A program made the translations under genes and the position numbers. 40,080 nt of DNA from an uncultured Clostridia bacterium (GTDB lineage Bacteria > Bacillota > Clostridia > Oscillospirales > Oscillospiraceae). This document shows positions 13,066-20,548 of the stretch, piece after piece; position 1 is the first letter of the stretch, and the number at the start of each line of letters is the position of its first letter. The notes under the pieces are model-generated. The model saw only the letters and a program-made list of their open reading frames with translations, had not been told where the DNA came from and searched no databases. Where the stretch lies: assembly GCA_945877365.1 (NCBI GenBank), contig CAMCRV010000021.1, positions 1 through 40,080 on the forward strand, read 5' to 3'.

Positions 13066-14379
13066 ATGCTTCGGGCTGAAATCGGACTTTTTCTGGTGAT
13101 GGCCTTTATCGCCTATTTCTATTTTTCCGCGGAGAAGAAGCACAGTCTGCTGCACGAAACCTTTTCCGCGCTGCTGGTAGCGGTGCTGATCCACCTTGTC
13201 CTGGATGGCATCACCGTCTATACTGTCAACCATCTGGACACCGTGCCCAGGCTGTTTAACGGCATTGTGCACCGTCTCTTTATCAGCAGCATGGTGCTGG
13301 TGATATTTCTGTTTTATCAATACATCTCCATTCTTGTGGCGGAGGAAACCGGAAAGCCCCGCAAGCTGGATCTTGCCGGCAGGATCTTTCTGGTGGGAGG
13401 GATCCTCGGCAGCCTGCTGCTGCCCATGGAATACACCCAGACACCCATAGGGAATTATTCCTCCGGGCCCTATATGCTCATGTGCTATGCAGCTGTGGCC
13501 TTTTATCTGGTGCTGTGCGCCTGCCTGATGCTGGAAAACTGGCAGAACATCGACAAAAAGAAGAAATCCGTCATCGGCGCCGCCCTTCTGATTGAGTTCA
13601 CCATCACCTCCCTGCAAGGGTATCAGCACGCATGGCTTGTCAGCTGCATCGGTATCACCCTGATGACCCTCTCCTTCTACCTGACACTGGAAAACCCGGA
13701 TATTCTCCGGGCGGAGCTGACGGAGCAGAAAATGTCCATGCTCTATCTGAAAAGTCAGGTCAATCCCCATTTTCTCTACAACACCCTGGACACCATCCGG
13801 ATTCAGGCTCAGCTGGACGGAGACAAAAAGGTGGCAGACCTTTTGATGCAGCTGGTGGACTTCTTCCGGCTCAGTGTCAAGGTGGATCGCCCCATAGTGG
13901 ATCTGGATGAGGAAATGGAGCTTCTGGAAGCCTACATGGAGCTGATGTGCTACCGTTATCCGGAGCTGGAATGCGAATATGACATCGACCCGGAGCTGGG
14001 CAGCGCCCAGGTGCCCAACTTTATCCTCCAGCCCATTGTGGAGAACAGCCTGCTCCACGGTCTGAAAAACAAGGGCTACCGGGGCAAGGTGTCCATCCGG
14101 GCAGCAAGAACCCGGGACGGAGATCTGGAGGTCTGCGTCCGGGATACCGGCAGTGGCTTTGCCGAGGTCAGAAAATCTGCCATCGACCGGATGCTGCAAA
14201 ACTATGCCAAGGAGCCGCCCAAGCTCACCGGCAACAGCATCGGTATCCTGAATGTACAGAAACGCATTAAGCTGCTGTGCGGCAAAAAATATGGACTTTG
14301 GTACACGGAAAACCCCGAGGGCGGCGTTACTGCCCACATTCTGCTCCCTCTGGAGGAGGAAATGCAATGGAAAAACTGA
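13066..14379 (+). CDS. Sensor histidine kinase, 7TM plus YesM/LytS-type kinase core
   Basis: A 437-aa membrane kinase. Residues 1-210 contain six to seven hydrophobic segments with short loops and no large extracellular domain, suggesting sensing in or near the membrane. A short linker leads to the His_kinase (PF06580-type) motif SQVNPHFLYNTLDTIRIQ with phospho-acceptor His235. The ATPase domain follows, with an N-box in QPIVENSLLHGLKNKG and a DTGSGF glycine box. AGGAGGTG (13052-13059) places the start at the ATG at 13066 rather than the GTG inside the ribosome site. Its 3' end overlaps the response regulator by 13 bases, so the pair is translationally coupled. The control region carries the same 21-base box as the LiaF operon. 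Confidence 0.92.
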   Translation: MLRAEIGLFLVMAFIAYFYFSAEKKHSLLHETFSALLVAVLIHLVLDGITVYTVNHLDTVPRLFNGIVHRLFISSMVLVIFLFYQYISILVAEETGKPRKLDLAGRIFLVGGILGSLLLPMEYTQTPIGNYSSGPYMLMCYAAVAFYLVLCACLMLENWQNIDKKKKSVIGAALLIEFTITSLQGYQHAWLVSCIGITLMTLSFYLTLENPDILRAELTEQKMSMLYLKSQVNPHFLYNTLDTIRIQAQLDGDKKVADLLMQLVDFFRLSVKVDRPIVDLDEEMELLEAYMELMCYRYPELECEYDIDPELGSAQVPNFILQPIVENSLLHGLKNKGYRGKVSIRAARTRDGDLEVCVRDTGSGFAEVRKSAIDRMLQNYAKEPPKLTGNSIGILNVQKRIKLLCGKKYGLWYTENPEGGVTAHILLPLEEEMQWKN

Positions 14380-15119
14380 GAGTTCTGCTTGTGGATGACG
14401 AAATTATGATCCGGGAAGGCTTCAAGCGACTTTTTGACTGGGAGGGTCACGGCTGCCAGGTGGTGGGAGAGGCCGCCGACGGCATGGAGGCTCTGACCAA
14501 AATGGATGACCTGAACCCGGATATTGCCATCATGGACATCAACATTCCCATTATGAACGGCCTGAAGGTGATTCAGCTCAGCCGGATCAAGCACCCGGAC
14601 ACCGCCTTTGTCATCGTATCCGGATATGACGACTTTTCCTATTGCCGGGAGGCTCTCCGGCTGCAAATCACGGACTATATCCTCAAGCCCGTGAACTACG
14701 AGGAATTCGGAACCTGCATCGACAATCTGAAAATTGCCCTGTTTCAGCGCAAAGCCCCCACCCAAACCAATGTGCCGGAGGAGCGCACCATCACCGGCAT
14801 TACCCGGTATTTGCAGGAGCATCTGGCAGAGGATATCAGTCTGTCCGTTCTGGCCGAGGAATTTCACCTCAGCAGCCAATATATCAGCCAGCTGTTTAAA
14901 AGTGAAATCGGGGTGAATTTTCTGGCATATCTCACCAATATCCGAATGGAGAAGGCAAAAAAGCTGCTTCTGTCCACCTCCTTGTCCATTTCTGAGGTAT
15001 CGGAAAGAAGCGGCTACGGAGATTACCGGGTATTCACCAAGGTGTTCAAGAAGAGCGAAGGCATCACGCCCTCCCAATACCGCAGGGATTTTTGGGAATC
15101 CGGAGAGAAGAACCTGTAA
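14367..15119 (+). CDS. Response regulator with AraC-type DNA-binding domain
   Basis: A 250-aa YesN-type regulator. The receiver domain (1-120) has the acidic pair Asp10-Asp11, phospho-acceptor Asp57 (IAIMDINIPIMNG), a switch Ser in IVSGYDD and Lys in YILKPVNY. A C-terminal AraC domain (about 145-245) has two helix-turn-helix units, DISLSVLAEEFHLSSQYISQ and SISEVSERSGYGDYRVFTKV, ending FKKSEGITPSQYRR. It is shorter than many YesN proteins because the linker between domains is brief. GGAGGAGGA precedes the ATG inside the kinase gene. It should bind the 21-base box found upstream of its own operon and the following one. Confidence 0.93.
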   Translation: MEKLRVLLVDDEIMIREGFKRLFDWEGHGCQVVGEAADGMEALTKMDDLNPDIAIMDINIPIMNGLKVIQLSRIKHPDTAFVIVSGYDDFSYCREALRLQITDYILKPVNYEEFGTCIDNLKIALFQRKAPTQTNVPEERTITGITRYLQEHLAEDISLSVLAEEFHLSSQYISQLFKSEIGVNFLAYLTNIRMEKAKKLLLSTSLSISEVSERSGYGDYRVFTKVFKKSEGITPSQYRRDFWESGEKNL

Positions 15120-15154
15120 AATTGACACAATGCCCTGAAAAAATCGCCTATAAA
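15110..15154 (+). promoter_or_regulatory. LiaF-operon control region with shared 21-base box (copy 2)
   Basis: GAACCTG-T-AAAATTGACACA plus A (15110-15130), overlapping the stop codon of the response regulator. CCTATAAA lies at the same 25-base offset (15147) as CCTAT in copy 1. The TTGACA to TATAAA distance is 21 bases, too long for unaided sigma-A recognition, which fits a promoter needing an activator. Confidence 0.6.
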
Positions 15155-15190
15155 GCCCAAAGGGGCTGTGATAGAATCATAGCATAAAAC

Positions 15191-15206
15191 ACGGCTCACG
15201 AGCCGT
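15191..15206 (+). other. Leader hairpin before the LiaF-like gene
   Basis: ACGGCTC-AC-GAGCCGT, a perfect 7-bp hairpin, immediately upstream of the AGGAGGA ribosome site. It may stabilise the mRNA 5' end. Confidence 0.4.
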
Positions 15207-15224
15207 ATTCAGGAGGAATAAAAA

Positions 15225-15908
15225 ATGAAAAAAGCCAACAGTTTTTTCTGGGGTCTGGCTCTGGTAGCCGTAGGTGTATTTCTGGGTCTGAACGCCTTCG
15301 GCATCACTGACATCAACATCTTCTTCGACGGCTGGTGGACGCTGTTCATCATCGTCCCCTGCACCATCGGTCTGTTCACCGACTACGACAAAACCGGCAA
15401 TCTCATCGGCATTCTCATCGGTCTTGTGCTGCTTCTGTGCTGTCAGGGCTTCTGGGATTTCGACATGATCCGCAAGCTGCTGGTTCCGGCTGTAATCGTC
15501 ATCATCGGTCTGAAGCTGATCTTCGGCAATCTGCTGGGCAATAAGGGCAGCCAGATGCTCCATCGGCTGGAAAGCGGAAACGGCTCCGTCCACAGTGCCG
15601 CTGCCACCTTCTCCGGCTCCAATCTGGACTACACCGGTCAGGTGTTTGAGGGTGCCCGGCTGGATGCCGTGTTCGGCGGCATCAAGTGCGACCTCCGGGG
15701 TGCCATCATCAACAACGACTGTGTCATCGATGCCTCTGCAGTTTTCGGCGGCATTGACATCTATGTCCCCGACGGAATCAATGTGAAGGTCACTTCCAAT
15801 TCCATCTTCGGCGGCGTCTCCGGCCGGGACCTCAGAAATGATCCCAATGCCCGTTACACCCTGTATATCAACGCCATGTGCCTGTTTGGAGGAGTGGAGA
15901 TCAAATGA
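15225..15908 (+). CDS. LiaF-like membrane protein
   Basis: A 227-aa protein with two parts. Residues 1-105 have about four membrane segments (FFWGLALVAVGVFLGLNAFG, WWTLFIIVPCTIGLF, LIGILIGLVLLLCCQGFW, LVPAVIVIIGLKLIFG). This LiaI/LiaF-type membrane domain is followed by a soluble beta-rich domain (about 120-227) with repeats such as DAVFGGIKCDL, ASAVFGGIDIYVPDGI, NSIFGGVSG and CLFGGVEIK, as in the cell-wall-active-antibiotic response family. In Bacillus subtilis, LiaF restrains the LiaRS stress system. Here it sits right after a kinase-regulator pair and shares its control box, so feedback on that kinase is a fair guess. It overlaps the next gene by ATGA. Confidence 0.9.
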   Translation: MKKANSFFWGLALVAVGVFLGLNAFGITDINIFFDGWWTLFIIVPCTIGLFTDYDKTGNLIGILIGLVLLLCCQGFWDFDMIRKLLVPAVIVIIGLKLIFGNLLGNKGSQMLHRLESGNGSVHSAAATFSGSNLDYTGQVFEGARLDAVFGGIKCDLRGAIINNDCVIDASAVFGGIDIYVPDGINVKVTSNSIFGGVSGRDLRNDPNARYTLYINAMCLFGGVEIK

Positions 15909-16711
15909 CAAGTGCTCAGAAAATCATTAAATACTGCGCCATCGCCTTTGCAATTTTCCTGATTGTCAGCATTGTTTCCGGTATTCTGGGAGCCGTTTCC
16001 GGGGTTTCCTACTTCCTGAGCGGAAAAACCACCGTGACGGAAATGGAAACCTTCCCCATCACCTCTTCGGTGAAGGAGCTGAAAATCGACCTGAGTGCAG
16101 CCAGGCTGCGGCTGCAAACCGGCGACCGGTTCCAGCTGGAGAGCAACCACAAGTATCTGGAGTGGGAGGAAAAGGACGGGTGCCTTTCCATCTGGGACGA
16201 TGCCCCTCACTTGGGAAAGGACATGGACAAAATTCAGGTGATTCTCACCATCCCCAAGGGAACGGAATTCCGGAAGGCGGATATCTCCACGGGAGCCGGT
16301 ACCTTTACCGTTGAGGAGCTCTCCGCTCAGCGTCTGCGGCTGAATCTGGGTGCCGGAGAGGTGAAGATTGCTTCCCTCAGCGCATCGGGCAGCGCACTGA
16401 TTGACGGCGGTGCCGGTGAGATCACCATTGACGGCGGCAGCCTGAACAATCTGGACTTCGACATGGGTGTGGGAGAAGTGAGCCTGACCAGCCGAATCAC
16501 CGGCGACAGCGAGATTGACTACGGCGTGGGTGAACTGAATCTGACCCTGCTGGGTAAGCTGGATGACTACCGCATCCGCCTGGACAAAGGAATCGGTGAG
16601 GCTCGGCTGGACGGCCAGAAAATGTATGACGATTCCGTATACGGAAATGGCATGAACGCCATTGAAATTGACGGCGGCGTGGGAGAGATGAAGATCGAAT
16701 TTCAAAATTGA
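15905..16711 (+). CDS. DUF4097-type beta-strand repeat membrane protein
   Basis: A 268-aa protein with one N-terminal membrane segment (CAIAFAIFLIVSIVSGILGAV) and a long outer part. The outer part is a repeating beta-structure: LKIDLSAARLRLQTG, ADISTGAGTFTVEEL, LRLNLGAGEVKIASL, ALIDGGAGEITIDGG, LDFDMGVGEVSLTSR, IDYGVGELNLTLL, RLDKGIGEARLDGQ and IEIDGGVGEMKIEF. The spacing and the G-A/V-G-E core make eight or so turns of a beta-solenoid, as in DUF4097 proteins often paired with LiaF-type proteins. The ATG at 15905 overlaps the previous stop codon (ATGA), so translation is coupled. It is likely a surface partner of the LiaF-like protein in envelope-stress sensing. Confidence 0.88.
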   Translation: MTSAQKIIKYCAIAFAIFLIVSIVSGILGAVSGVSYFLSGKTTVTEMETFPITSSVKELKIDLSAARLRLQTGDRFQLESNHKYLEWEEKDGCLSIWDDAPHLGKDMDKIQVILTIPKGTEFRKADISTGAGTFTVEELSAQRLRLNLGAGEVKIASLSASGSALIDGGAGEITIDGGSLNNLDFDMGVGEVSLTSRITGDSEIDYGVGELNLTLLGKLDDYRIRLDKGIGEARLDGQKMYDDSVYGNGMNAIEIDGGVGEMKIEFQN

Positions 16712-16739
16712 TCCTCTCCCCTTCCCACGGAGGATATAG

Positions 16740-17018
16740 ATGATGAAGGATTTTATTTTGGCTGCACTGCCCTGGGTCTGCATGGGGCTGGCACTGGCCA
16801 TTCTGGCCGCCCACTGGGGCTCCAGAGTAAAGCAGAAGTCGGGCAAAGACGATCAAAGCTCACCCGAAGACAACTACATGGTGGAAGGGATGTGTTTGGG
16901 CATGGCAGTGGGTCTCAGTCTCGGAGGCGCCGGATATTCCTATGGTATGCTGCTGGGTATGGTCATCGGAATGTGCATCCCCAAAAAACATCAGAAGGAT
17001 AAGGAGGAATCCCAATGA
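16740..17018 (+). CDS. Small membrane protein with glycine-zipper segment
   Basis: A 92-aa protein with an N-terminal membrane helix (ILAALPWVCMGLALAILAAHW), a charged cytoplasmic loop and a second segment rich in Gly and Met: GMCLGMAVGLSLGGAGYSYG followed by MLLGMVIGMCIP. The repeated small residues every three to four positions form glycine-zipper motifs that favour helix packing or oligomers. GGAGG precedes the ATG and the end overlaps the flavodoxin start by ATGA. It is the third membrane gene of the LiaF/DUF4097 operon. I do not recognise a named family. Confidence 0.75.
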   Translation: MMKDFILAALPWVCMGLALAILAAHWGSRVKQKSGKDDQSSPEDNYMVEGMCLGMAVGLSLGGAGYSYGMLLGMVIGMCIPKKHQKDKEESQ

Positions 17019-17533
17019 AGCCTAAGGTCATTCTCTATACATCCAACACCGGCTTTACCGCCCAGTATGCCGCCCTTCTCAGCGAGCAGACCGGTCTGCC
17101 CTGCTTTTCCCTGAAGGCCGCCGGGCACATTCAACCCGGCACCCCCATCCTCTATCTGGGATGGCTCATGGCCGGCAATGTACAGGGCTATAAGGAGGCC
17201 GCAAAGAAATACACCGTCTGCGCCGTCTGCGGCGTGGGTATGGGCGCCACAGGCTCCCAGATTGCGGATGTCCGAAAGACCAACGCCCTCCCCGGTGAAA
17301 TGCCTGTGTTTGTGCTGCAGGGCGGCTTCGACAGGAAGCGTCTGCACGGCATCTACAAGCTGATGATGACGGTTATGAAAAACACCGTGGGTAAATCTCT
17401 GGCCAGGAAGCCGGACAGAACCCCTGACGAGGACACTATGCTGGATCTGTTGGAAAACGGCGGCAGCAGGGTGTCCCCAGAGAATCTCAGTTCTGTGCTG
17501 GACTGGTATTTCGGTCTGTCTGTTTCGGAATAA
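17015..17533 (+). CDS. Flavodoxin-domain protein
   Basis: A 172-aa cytoplasmic protein with a flavodoxin-like fold. The opening KVILYTSNTGFTAQYAALLSEQ is the FMN phosphate-binding loop (T-x-T/S-G-x-T form), and YLGWLMAGNVQGYKEA, VCAVCGVGMG and VFVLQGGFDRKRL correspond to later strands and loops. It resembles the flavodoxin-domain proteins related to HemG protoporphyrinogen oxidase that are common in anaerobes. No heme genes are here, so it is more likely an electron carrier or reductase. It is the last gene of the operon beginning at 15225, overlapping the previous gene by four bases and followed by a terminator. Confidence 0.8.
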   Translation: MKPKVILYTSNTGFTAQYAALLSEQTGLPCFSLKAAGHIQPGTPILYLGWLMAGNVQGYKEAAKKYTVCAVCGVGMGATGSQIADVRKTNALPGEMPVFVLQGGFDRKRLHGIYKLMMTVMKNTVGKSLARKPDRTPDEDTMLDLLENGGSRVSPENLSSVLDWYFGLSVSE

Positions 17534-17544
17534 GCCTATCTTGT

Positions 17545-17579
17545 CAAGCCGCTGCAAATGCAGCGGCTTGAATCTTTTT
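17545..17579 (+). terminator. Terminator of the LiaF-flavodoxin operon
   Basis: CAAGCCGCTG (17545-17554), CAAATG loop, CAGCGGCTTG (17561-17570), then AATCTTTTT. Confidence 0.85.
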
Positions 17580-17590
17580 CCGGAAAGGGC

Positions 17591-17642
17591 TTGACTTTTC
17601 TGTCTACTTGTTGTAGAATTCCGTTGTCTACAGATAGTAGAA
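17591..17642 (+). promoter_or_regulatory. blaI-type promoter with two identical-format operators
   Basis: TTGACT (17591-17596), 17-base spacer, TAGAAT (17614-17619). Two copies of TGTCTAC-N5-GTAGAA are placed 24 bases apart: 17601-17618 (ending over the -10) and 17625-17642 (over the start). Each contains the dyad CTAC-N5-GTAG. Paired operators of this sort are typical for BlaI/MecI repressors. Confidence 0.85.
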
Positions 17643-17658
17643 CAAAGGAGGAACCCCT

Positions 17659-18018
17659 ATGGCAGATTTTAAACTTGGTGAAGTGGAATCCGTTTTCGCG
17701 GATATCATCTGGAGCAACGAGCCCCTGTCCTCCCGCCGTCTGGCGGAGCTGGCGCAGGAGCGGCTGAATTGGAAGCGCACCACCACCTACACCGTCCTGA
17801 AGCGGCTGTGCGATCGGGAGCTGTTTCAAAACAAAGACAGCATCGTCACCTCTCTGGTGAGCCGGGAGGAATTTTACGCAAGGCAGAGCGAGCAGTTCGT
17901 GGAGGAAACCTTCCAGGGCTCCCTGCCGGCATTTCTGGCAGCCTTCGGCAGCCGGAAGAAGCTGTCAGACGCGGAGATCGAGGAACTGCAAAAGGTCATC
18001 GACGCCATGCGGAGGTGA
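17659..18018 (+). CDS. BlaI/MecI/CopY family repressor
   Basis: A 119-aa winged-helix repressor. The DNA-binding domain (1-75) reads LGEVESVFADIIWSNEPLSSRRLAE, then NWKRTTTYTVLKRLCDRELF as the recognition helix and wing. The C-terminal helices (85-119) dimerise. In BlaI and MecI the site cut after sensor activation lies near residue 100; the Asn-Phe cleavage site of BlaI is not obvious here. AGGAGG precedes the ATG. It is followed after 7 bases by an M56 protease gene, making the standard repressor-sensor pair. The promoter contains two matching dyads, so autorepression is nearly certain. No beta-lactamase gene is adjacent. Confidence 0.93.
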   Translation: MADFKLGEVESVFADIIWSNEPLSSRRLAELAQERLNWKRTTTYTVLKRLCDRELFQNKDSIVTSLVSREEFYARQSEQFVEETFQGSLPAFLAAFGSRKKLSDAEIEELQKVIDAMRR

Positions 18019-18025
18019 GGTTCCC

Positions 18026-20497
18026 GTGACAGAGCTATTTTCCAAAGTTTTGAACATGAGCCTCACCGGCAGCGTGGTGATTGCCTTTGTCATGGCAGCC
18101 CGTTTGCTCCTGAGACGCTCTCCGAAAATCTACGCCTATGTGCTGTGGGCGGCTGTGCTGTTCCGGCTGCTGTGCCCCGTCTCCCTTTCCGCGTCGGTTT
18201 CCCTGCTGGGCTGGCTCCAACCGGAGGTGCAGGAGATGTCCCCTGCCACCAGCACAATTTCCTACCTTCCTGCCGAAGCCTTCCAGCCCCGGTTGGATGC
18301 CCCGGCTGCTCCGGCAGAATGCGCAGAACAAACGGAGATTCTGCCGGAATCCGCCCCCTTCCAGTGGGAGGATATGGCTGCCCGGATTTGGATTGCCGGT
18401 GTATCGGCCATGGCGCTTTACAGTCTTTTCACTTATCTTCGCCTGCGCAGGCGGCTGGCGGAATCCATGCACTGCCGGGACAACATTTACCTGTCCGATC
18501 GCATCGACTCTCCCTTTGTCATGGGATTGCTGCAACCCCGGGTGTACCTTCCCTCCGTGGTTCCCGTGCAGGAGCGGCCCTACATCCTCGCCCATGAGCA
18601 GCACCACATCCGCCGGGGCGACCCTCTGTGGAAGCTGCTGGGCTACTGCGCCCTGTGCATCCACTGGTTCAATCCGCTGGTATGGGCGGCCTTTGTGCTG
18701 GCGGGAAAGGACATGGAGATGAGCTGCGACGAGGCAGTGATCCGGCTGCTGGGAGCGGATATCCGGGCGGACTACTCCGCCTCCCTGCTCCGGCTGGCCA
18801 CCCACCGGAAGGTGATTTCCGGGATGCCTCTGGCCTTCGGCGAGGGGGATACCCGGGGACGGGTGCTGAACATGGCGCGGTGGAAAAAGCCCCGGGTGTG
18901 GGTAAGCGTAATCTGCGCAGTGCTGAGCATCGCCGTGCTGGCAGCCTGCGCCCTGAACCCCAAACAGGAGGAAACAGAAACGGACGGTAAAACGCAAATT
19001 GTTGGTCCAGCACGCATCGTGATCCGAGACTTCCGTTTCCGAATACCGGCAGGGTGTATCACAGAAAAAAGGGAGAAGAAAACCCACGAACAGACGGATG
19101 ACGGCTTAGATGTAGCCTATTGGGAATTTTCCGATGGCGAAAGCATCATCGGTGGTGTAAACACATACCGGATTCCTGAGAATTTCAGCGCGGACAACTG
19201 GGATTGGCTCCAGGAACTCGACCTGCCGGAGTGGCAGGATGAAACCCTTGGATACTACGCAGACAGCTTCTCCGGGCAGTATTCTTTGGAATTTTTCAGC
19301 GATGTGCCGGAGGGGCAGGAAAGAACCGTCCTGAATGCGCACAATCTCTACTTCTATGAGGGCTGGATTTACGATCTTTGGTTTGACGAGCTGAGGGCGA
19401 AGCCCGAAGTCATGGAAGCCATTCTGGACACCGTCAGTCTGGGAGAGCCAAAGCCCAATCCCACGATCCTCCCCTATGAAATTGGCGAACTGCCCCAGGG
19501 GTATGCCGCCGGAGTAACGGCGGAGGGAAACATCCTGATCGACAACTTGCAGGGGATGGTGGGTCTCATTACCAGCTACCCGATCCCCAAGGGCGTGTAT
19601 GACCCCAATGACGGAGCCTGGCTGTGGCTGGAGGATGTGGGCGTGGAAGATTTGGAGAATCCAAGTCTGACGGTGACAGGAATGTTTTCCTGGAGAGGCA
19701 GCAATGGATGCACCCTCACCGTTGTGGACGATCTGGAAAATCCAACGGTGCAGCGCACGCACTATTTCCGATTTGCCGGAAATACCCTGTATGATTTCTG
19801 GCTGGATGATCTGGCAGTGGATGAGGTCACCCACTCTGCCATCCAGCAGGCAGTGGTCTATCAGGAACCTGTGATGCAACAGCCGGGGACAGCGCCCGAG
19901 TCTGAAATGTCAGAGGAAGATATCGCCTTCGCCAAGGCACAGGCGGTGATGATGGACCTACAAGATGTGCCCTGCCTGATTCAGACCGAGTGCCGCTATC
20001 AGAATACCCCCGAAAAGGACTATATTGAAACATTCTGCTATGACAACGAGATCGGCTTTCTTCGTGTCACCACCACCGCCGACGGACTGGATCATGCCCA
20101 GCTTTATGTGAACGACTGTTACTATACCAATGTGGGCAGCGAGACAAGCCCGGAACCGATCTGGGTAGAATCGGAAGTCCCTTCTGAGTTTCGTGCTCCG
20201 TGGCTGGGCAGCTTCAACTTCATCCGCCATTATGTGACCTATGTGGACACGCTATTGGATGGGGAGCAGACCCGCTATCTATTTCTGGTGAATGCCCCCT
20301 TTGAGGATACGCCGGGTGCGGCGAATGGTTACGCTGCAACCTTCAATTTTGATTCCGAGGGGAACTTTATCGATGTCTACCTGCAAATCAACCTGGTCCG
20401 GGATGATGCTTACACCTTAACCCAGTCCATCCTCACCATGGACTCGGAATCCATCTCCAACACCATAGCGCAGGAATATCAGCGCGCCACGAACTAA
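18026..20497 (+). CDS. M56 (BlaR1/MecR1-type) membrane protease with a large unusual extracellular domain
   Basis: An 823-aa protein. Residues 1-320 are the M56 part: membrane helices near 12-30, 38-62 and 121-138, the zinc protease motif His190-Glu-Gln-His-His194, CDEAV near 234-238 as third ligand, and a last helix at about 299-318 (VWVSVICAVLSIAVLAACA). The remaining 500 residues, outside the cell, are not a penicillin-binding sensor: no SxxK is evident. They contain two copies of a unit ending NLYFYEGWIYDLWFDELRAK (about 438-457) and HYFRFAGNTLYDFWLDDLAV (about 578-597), then a third, different beta-rich region. GTG at 18026 follows GGAGGTGAGG. With BlaI it should form a signal-induced proteolytic switch; the ligand is unknown. 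Confidence 0.88.
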   Translation: MTELFSKVLNMSLTGSVVIAFVMAARLLLRRSPKIYAYVLWAAVLFRLLCPVSLSASVSLLGWLQPEVQEMSPATSTISYLPAEAFQPRLDAPAAPAECAEQTEILPESAPFQWEDMAARIWIAGVSAMALYSLFTYLRLRRRLAESMHCRDNIYLSDRIDSPFVMGLLQPRVYLPSVVPVQERPYILAHEQHHIRRGDPLWKLLGYCALCIHWFNPLVWAAFVLAGKDMEMSCDEAVIRLLGADIRADYSASLLRLATHRKVISGMPLAFGEGDTRGRVLNMARWKKPRVWVSVICAVLSIAVLAACALNPKQEETETDGKTQIVGPARIVIRDFRFRIPAGCITEKREKKTHEQTDDGLDVAYWEFSDGESIIGGVNTYRIPENFSADNWDWLQELDLPEWQDETLGYYADSFSGQYSLEFFSDVPEGQERTVLNAHNLYFYEGWIYDLWFDELRAKPEVMEAILDTVSLGEPKPNPTILPYEIGELPQGYAAGVTAEGNILIDNLQGMVGLITSYPIPKGVYDPNDGAWLWLEDVGVEDLENPSLTVTGMFSWRGSNGCTLTVVDDLENPTVQRTHYFRFAGNTLYDFWLDDLAVDEVTHSAIQQAVVYQEPVMQQPGTAPESEMSEEDIAFAKAQAVMMDLQDVPCLIQTECRYQNTPEKDYIETFCYDNEIGFLRVTTTADGLDHAQLYVNDCYYTNVGSETSPEPIWVESEVPSEFRAPWLGSFNFIRHYVTYVDTLLDGEQTRYLFLVNAPFEDTPGAANGYAATFNFDSEGNFIDVYLQINLVRDDAYTLTQSILTMDSESISNTIAQEYQRATN

Positions 20498-20502
20498 AAC
20501 AG

Positions 20503-20536
20503 GCGGCTCCCCGGAATTGGGGAGCCGCTTTGCTTT
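20503..20536 (+). terminator. Terminator of the BlaI-M56 operon
   Basis: GCGGCTCCCC (20503-20512) and GGGGAGCCGC (20519-20528), followed by TTTGCTTTT. Confidence 0.85.
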
Positions 20537-20548
20537 TCCATGTGTTCA

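Noticed and set aside
17659..20497. Beta-lactam resistance operon
   Set aside because: BlaI and the M56 protease match the regulatory pair, but the sensor lacks a penicillin-binding domain and no beta-lactamase or mecA gene is present.
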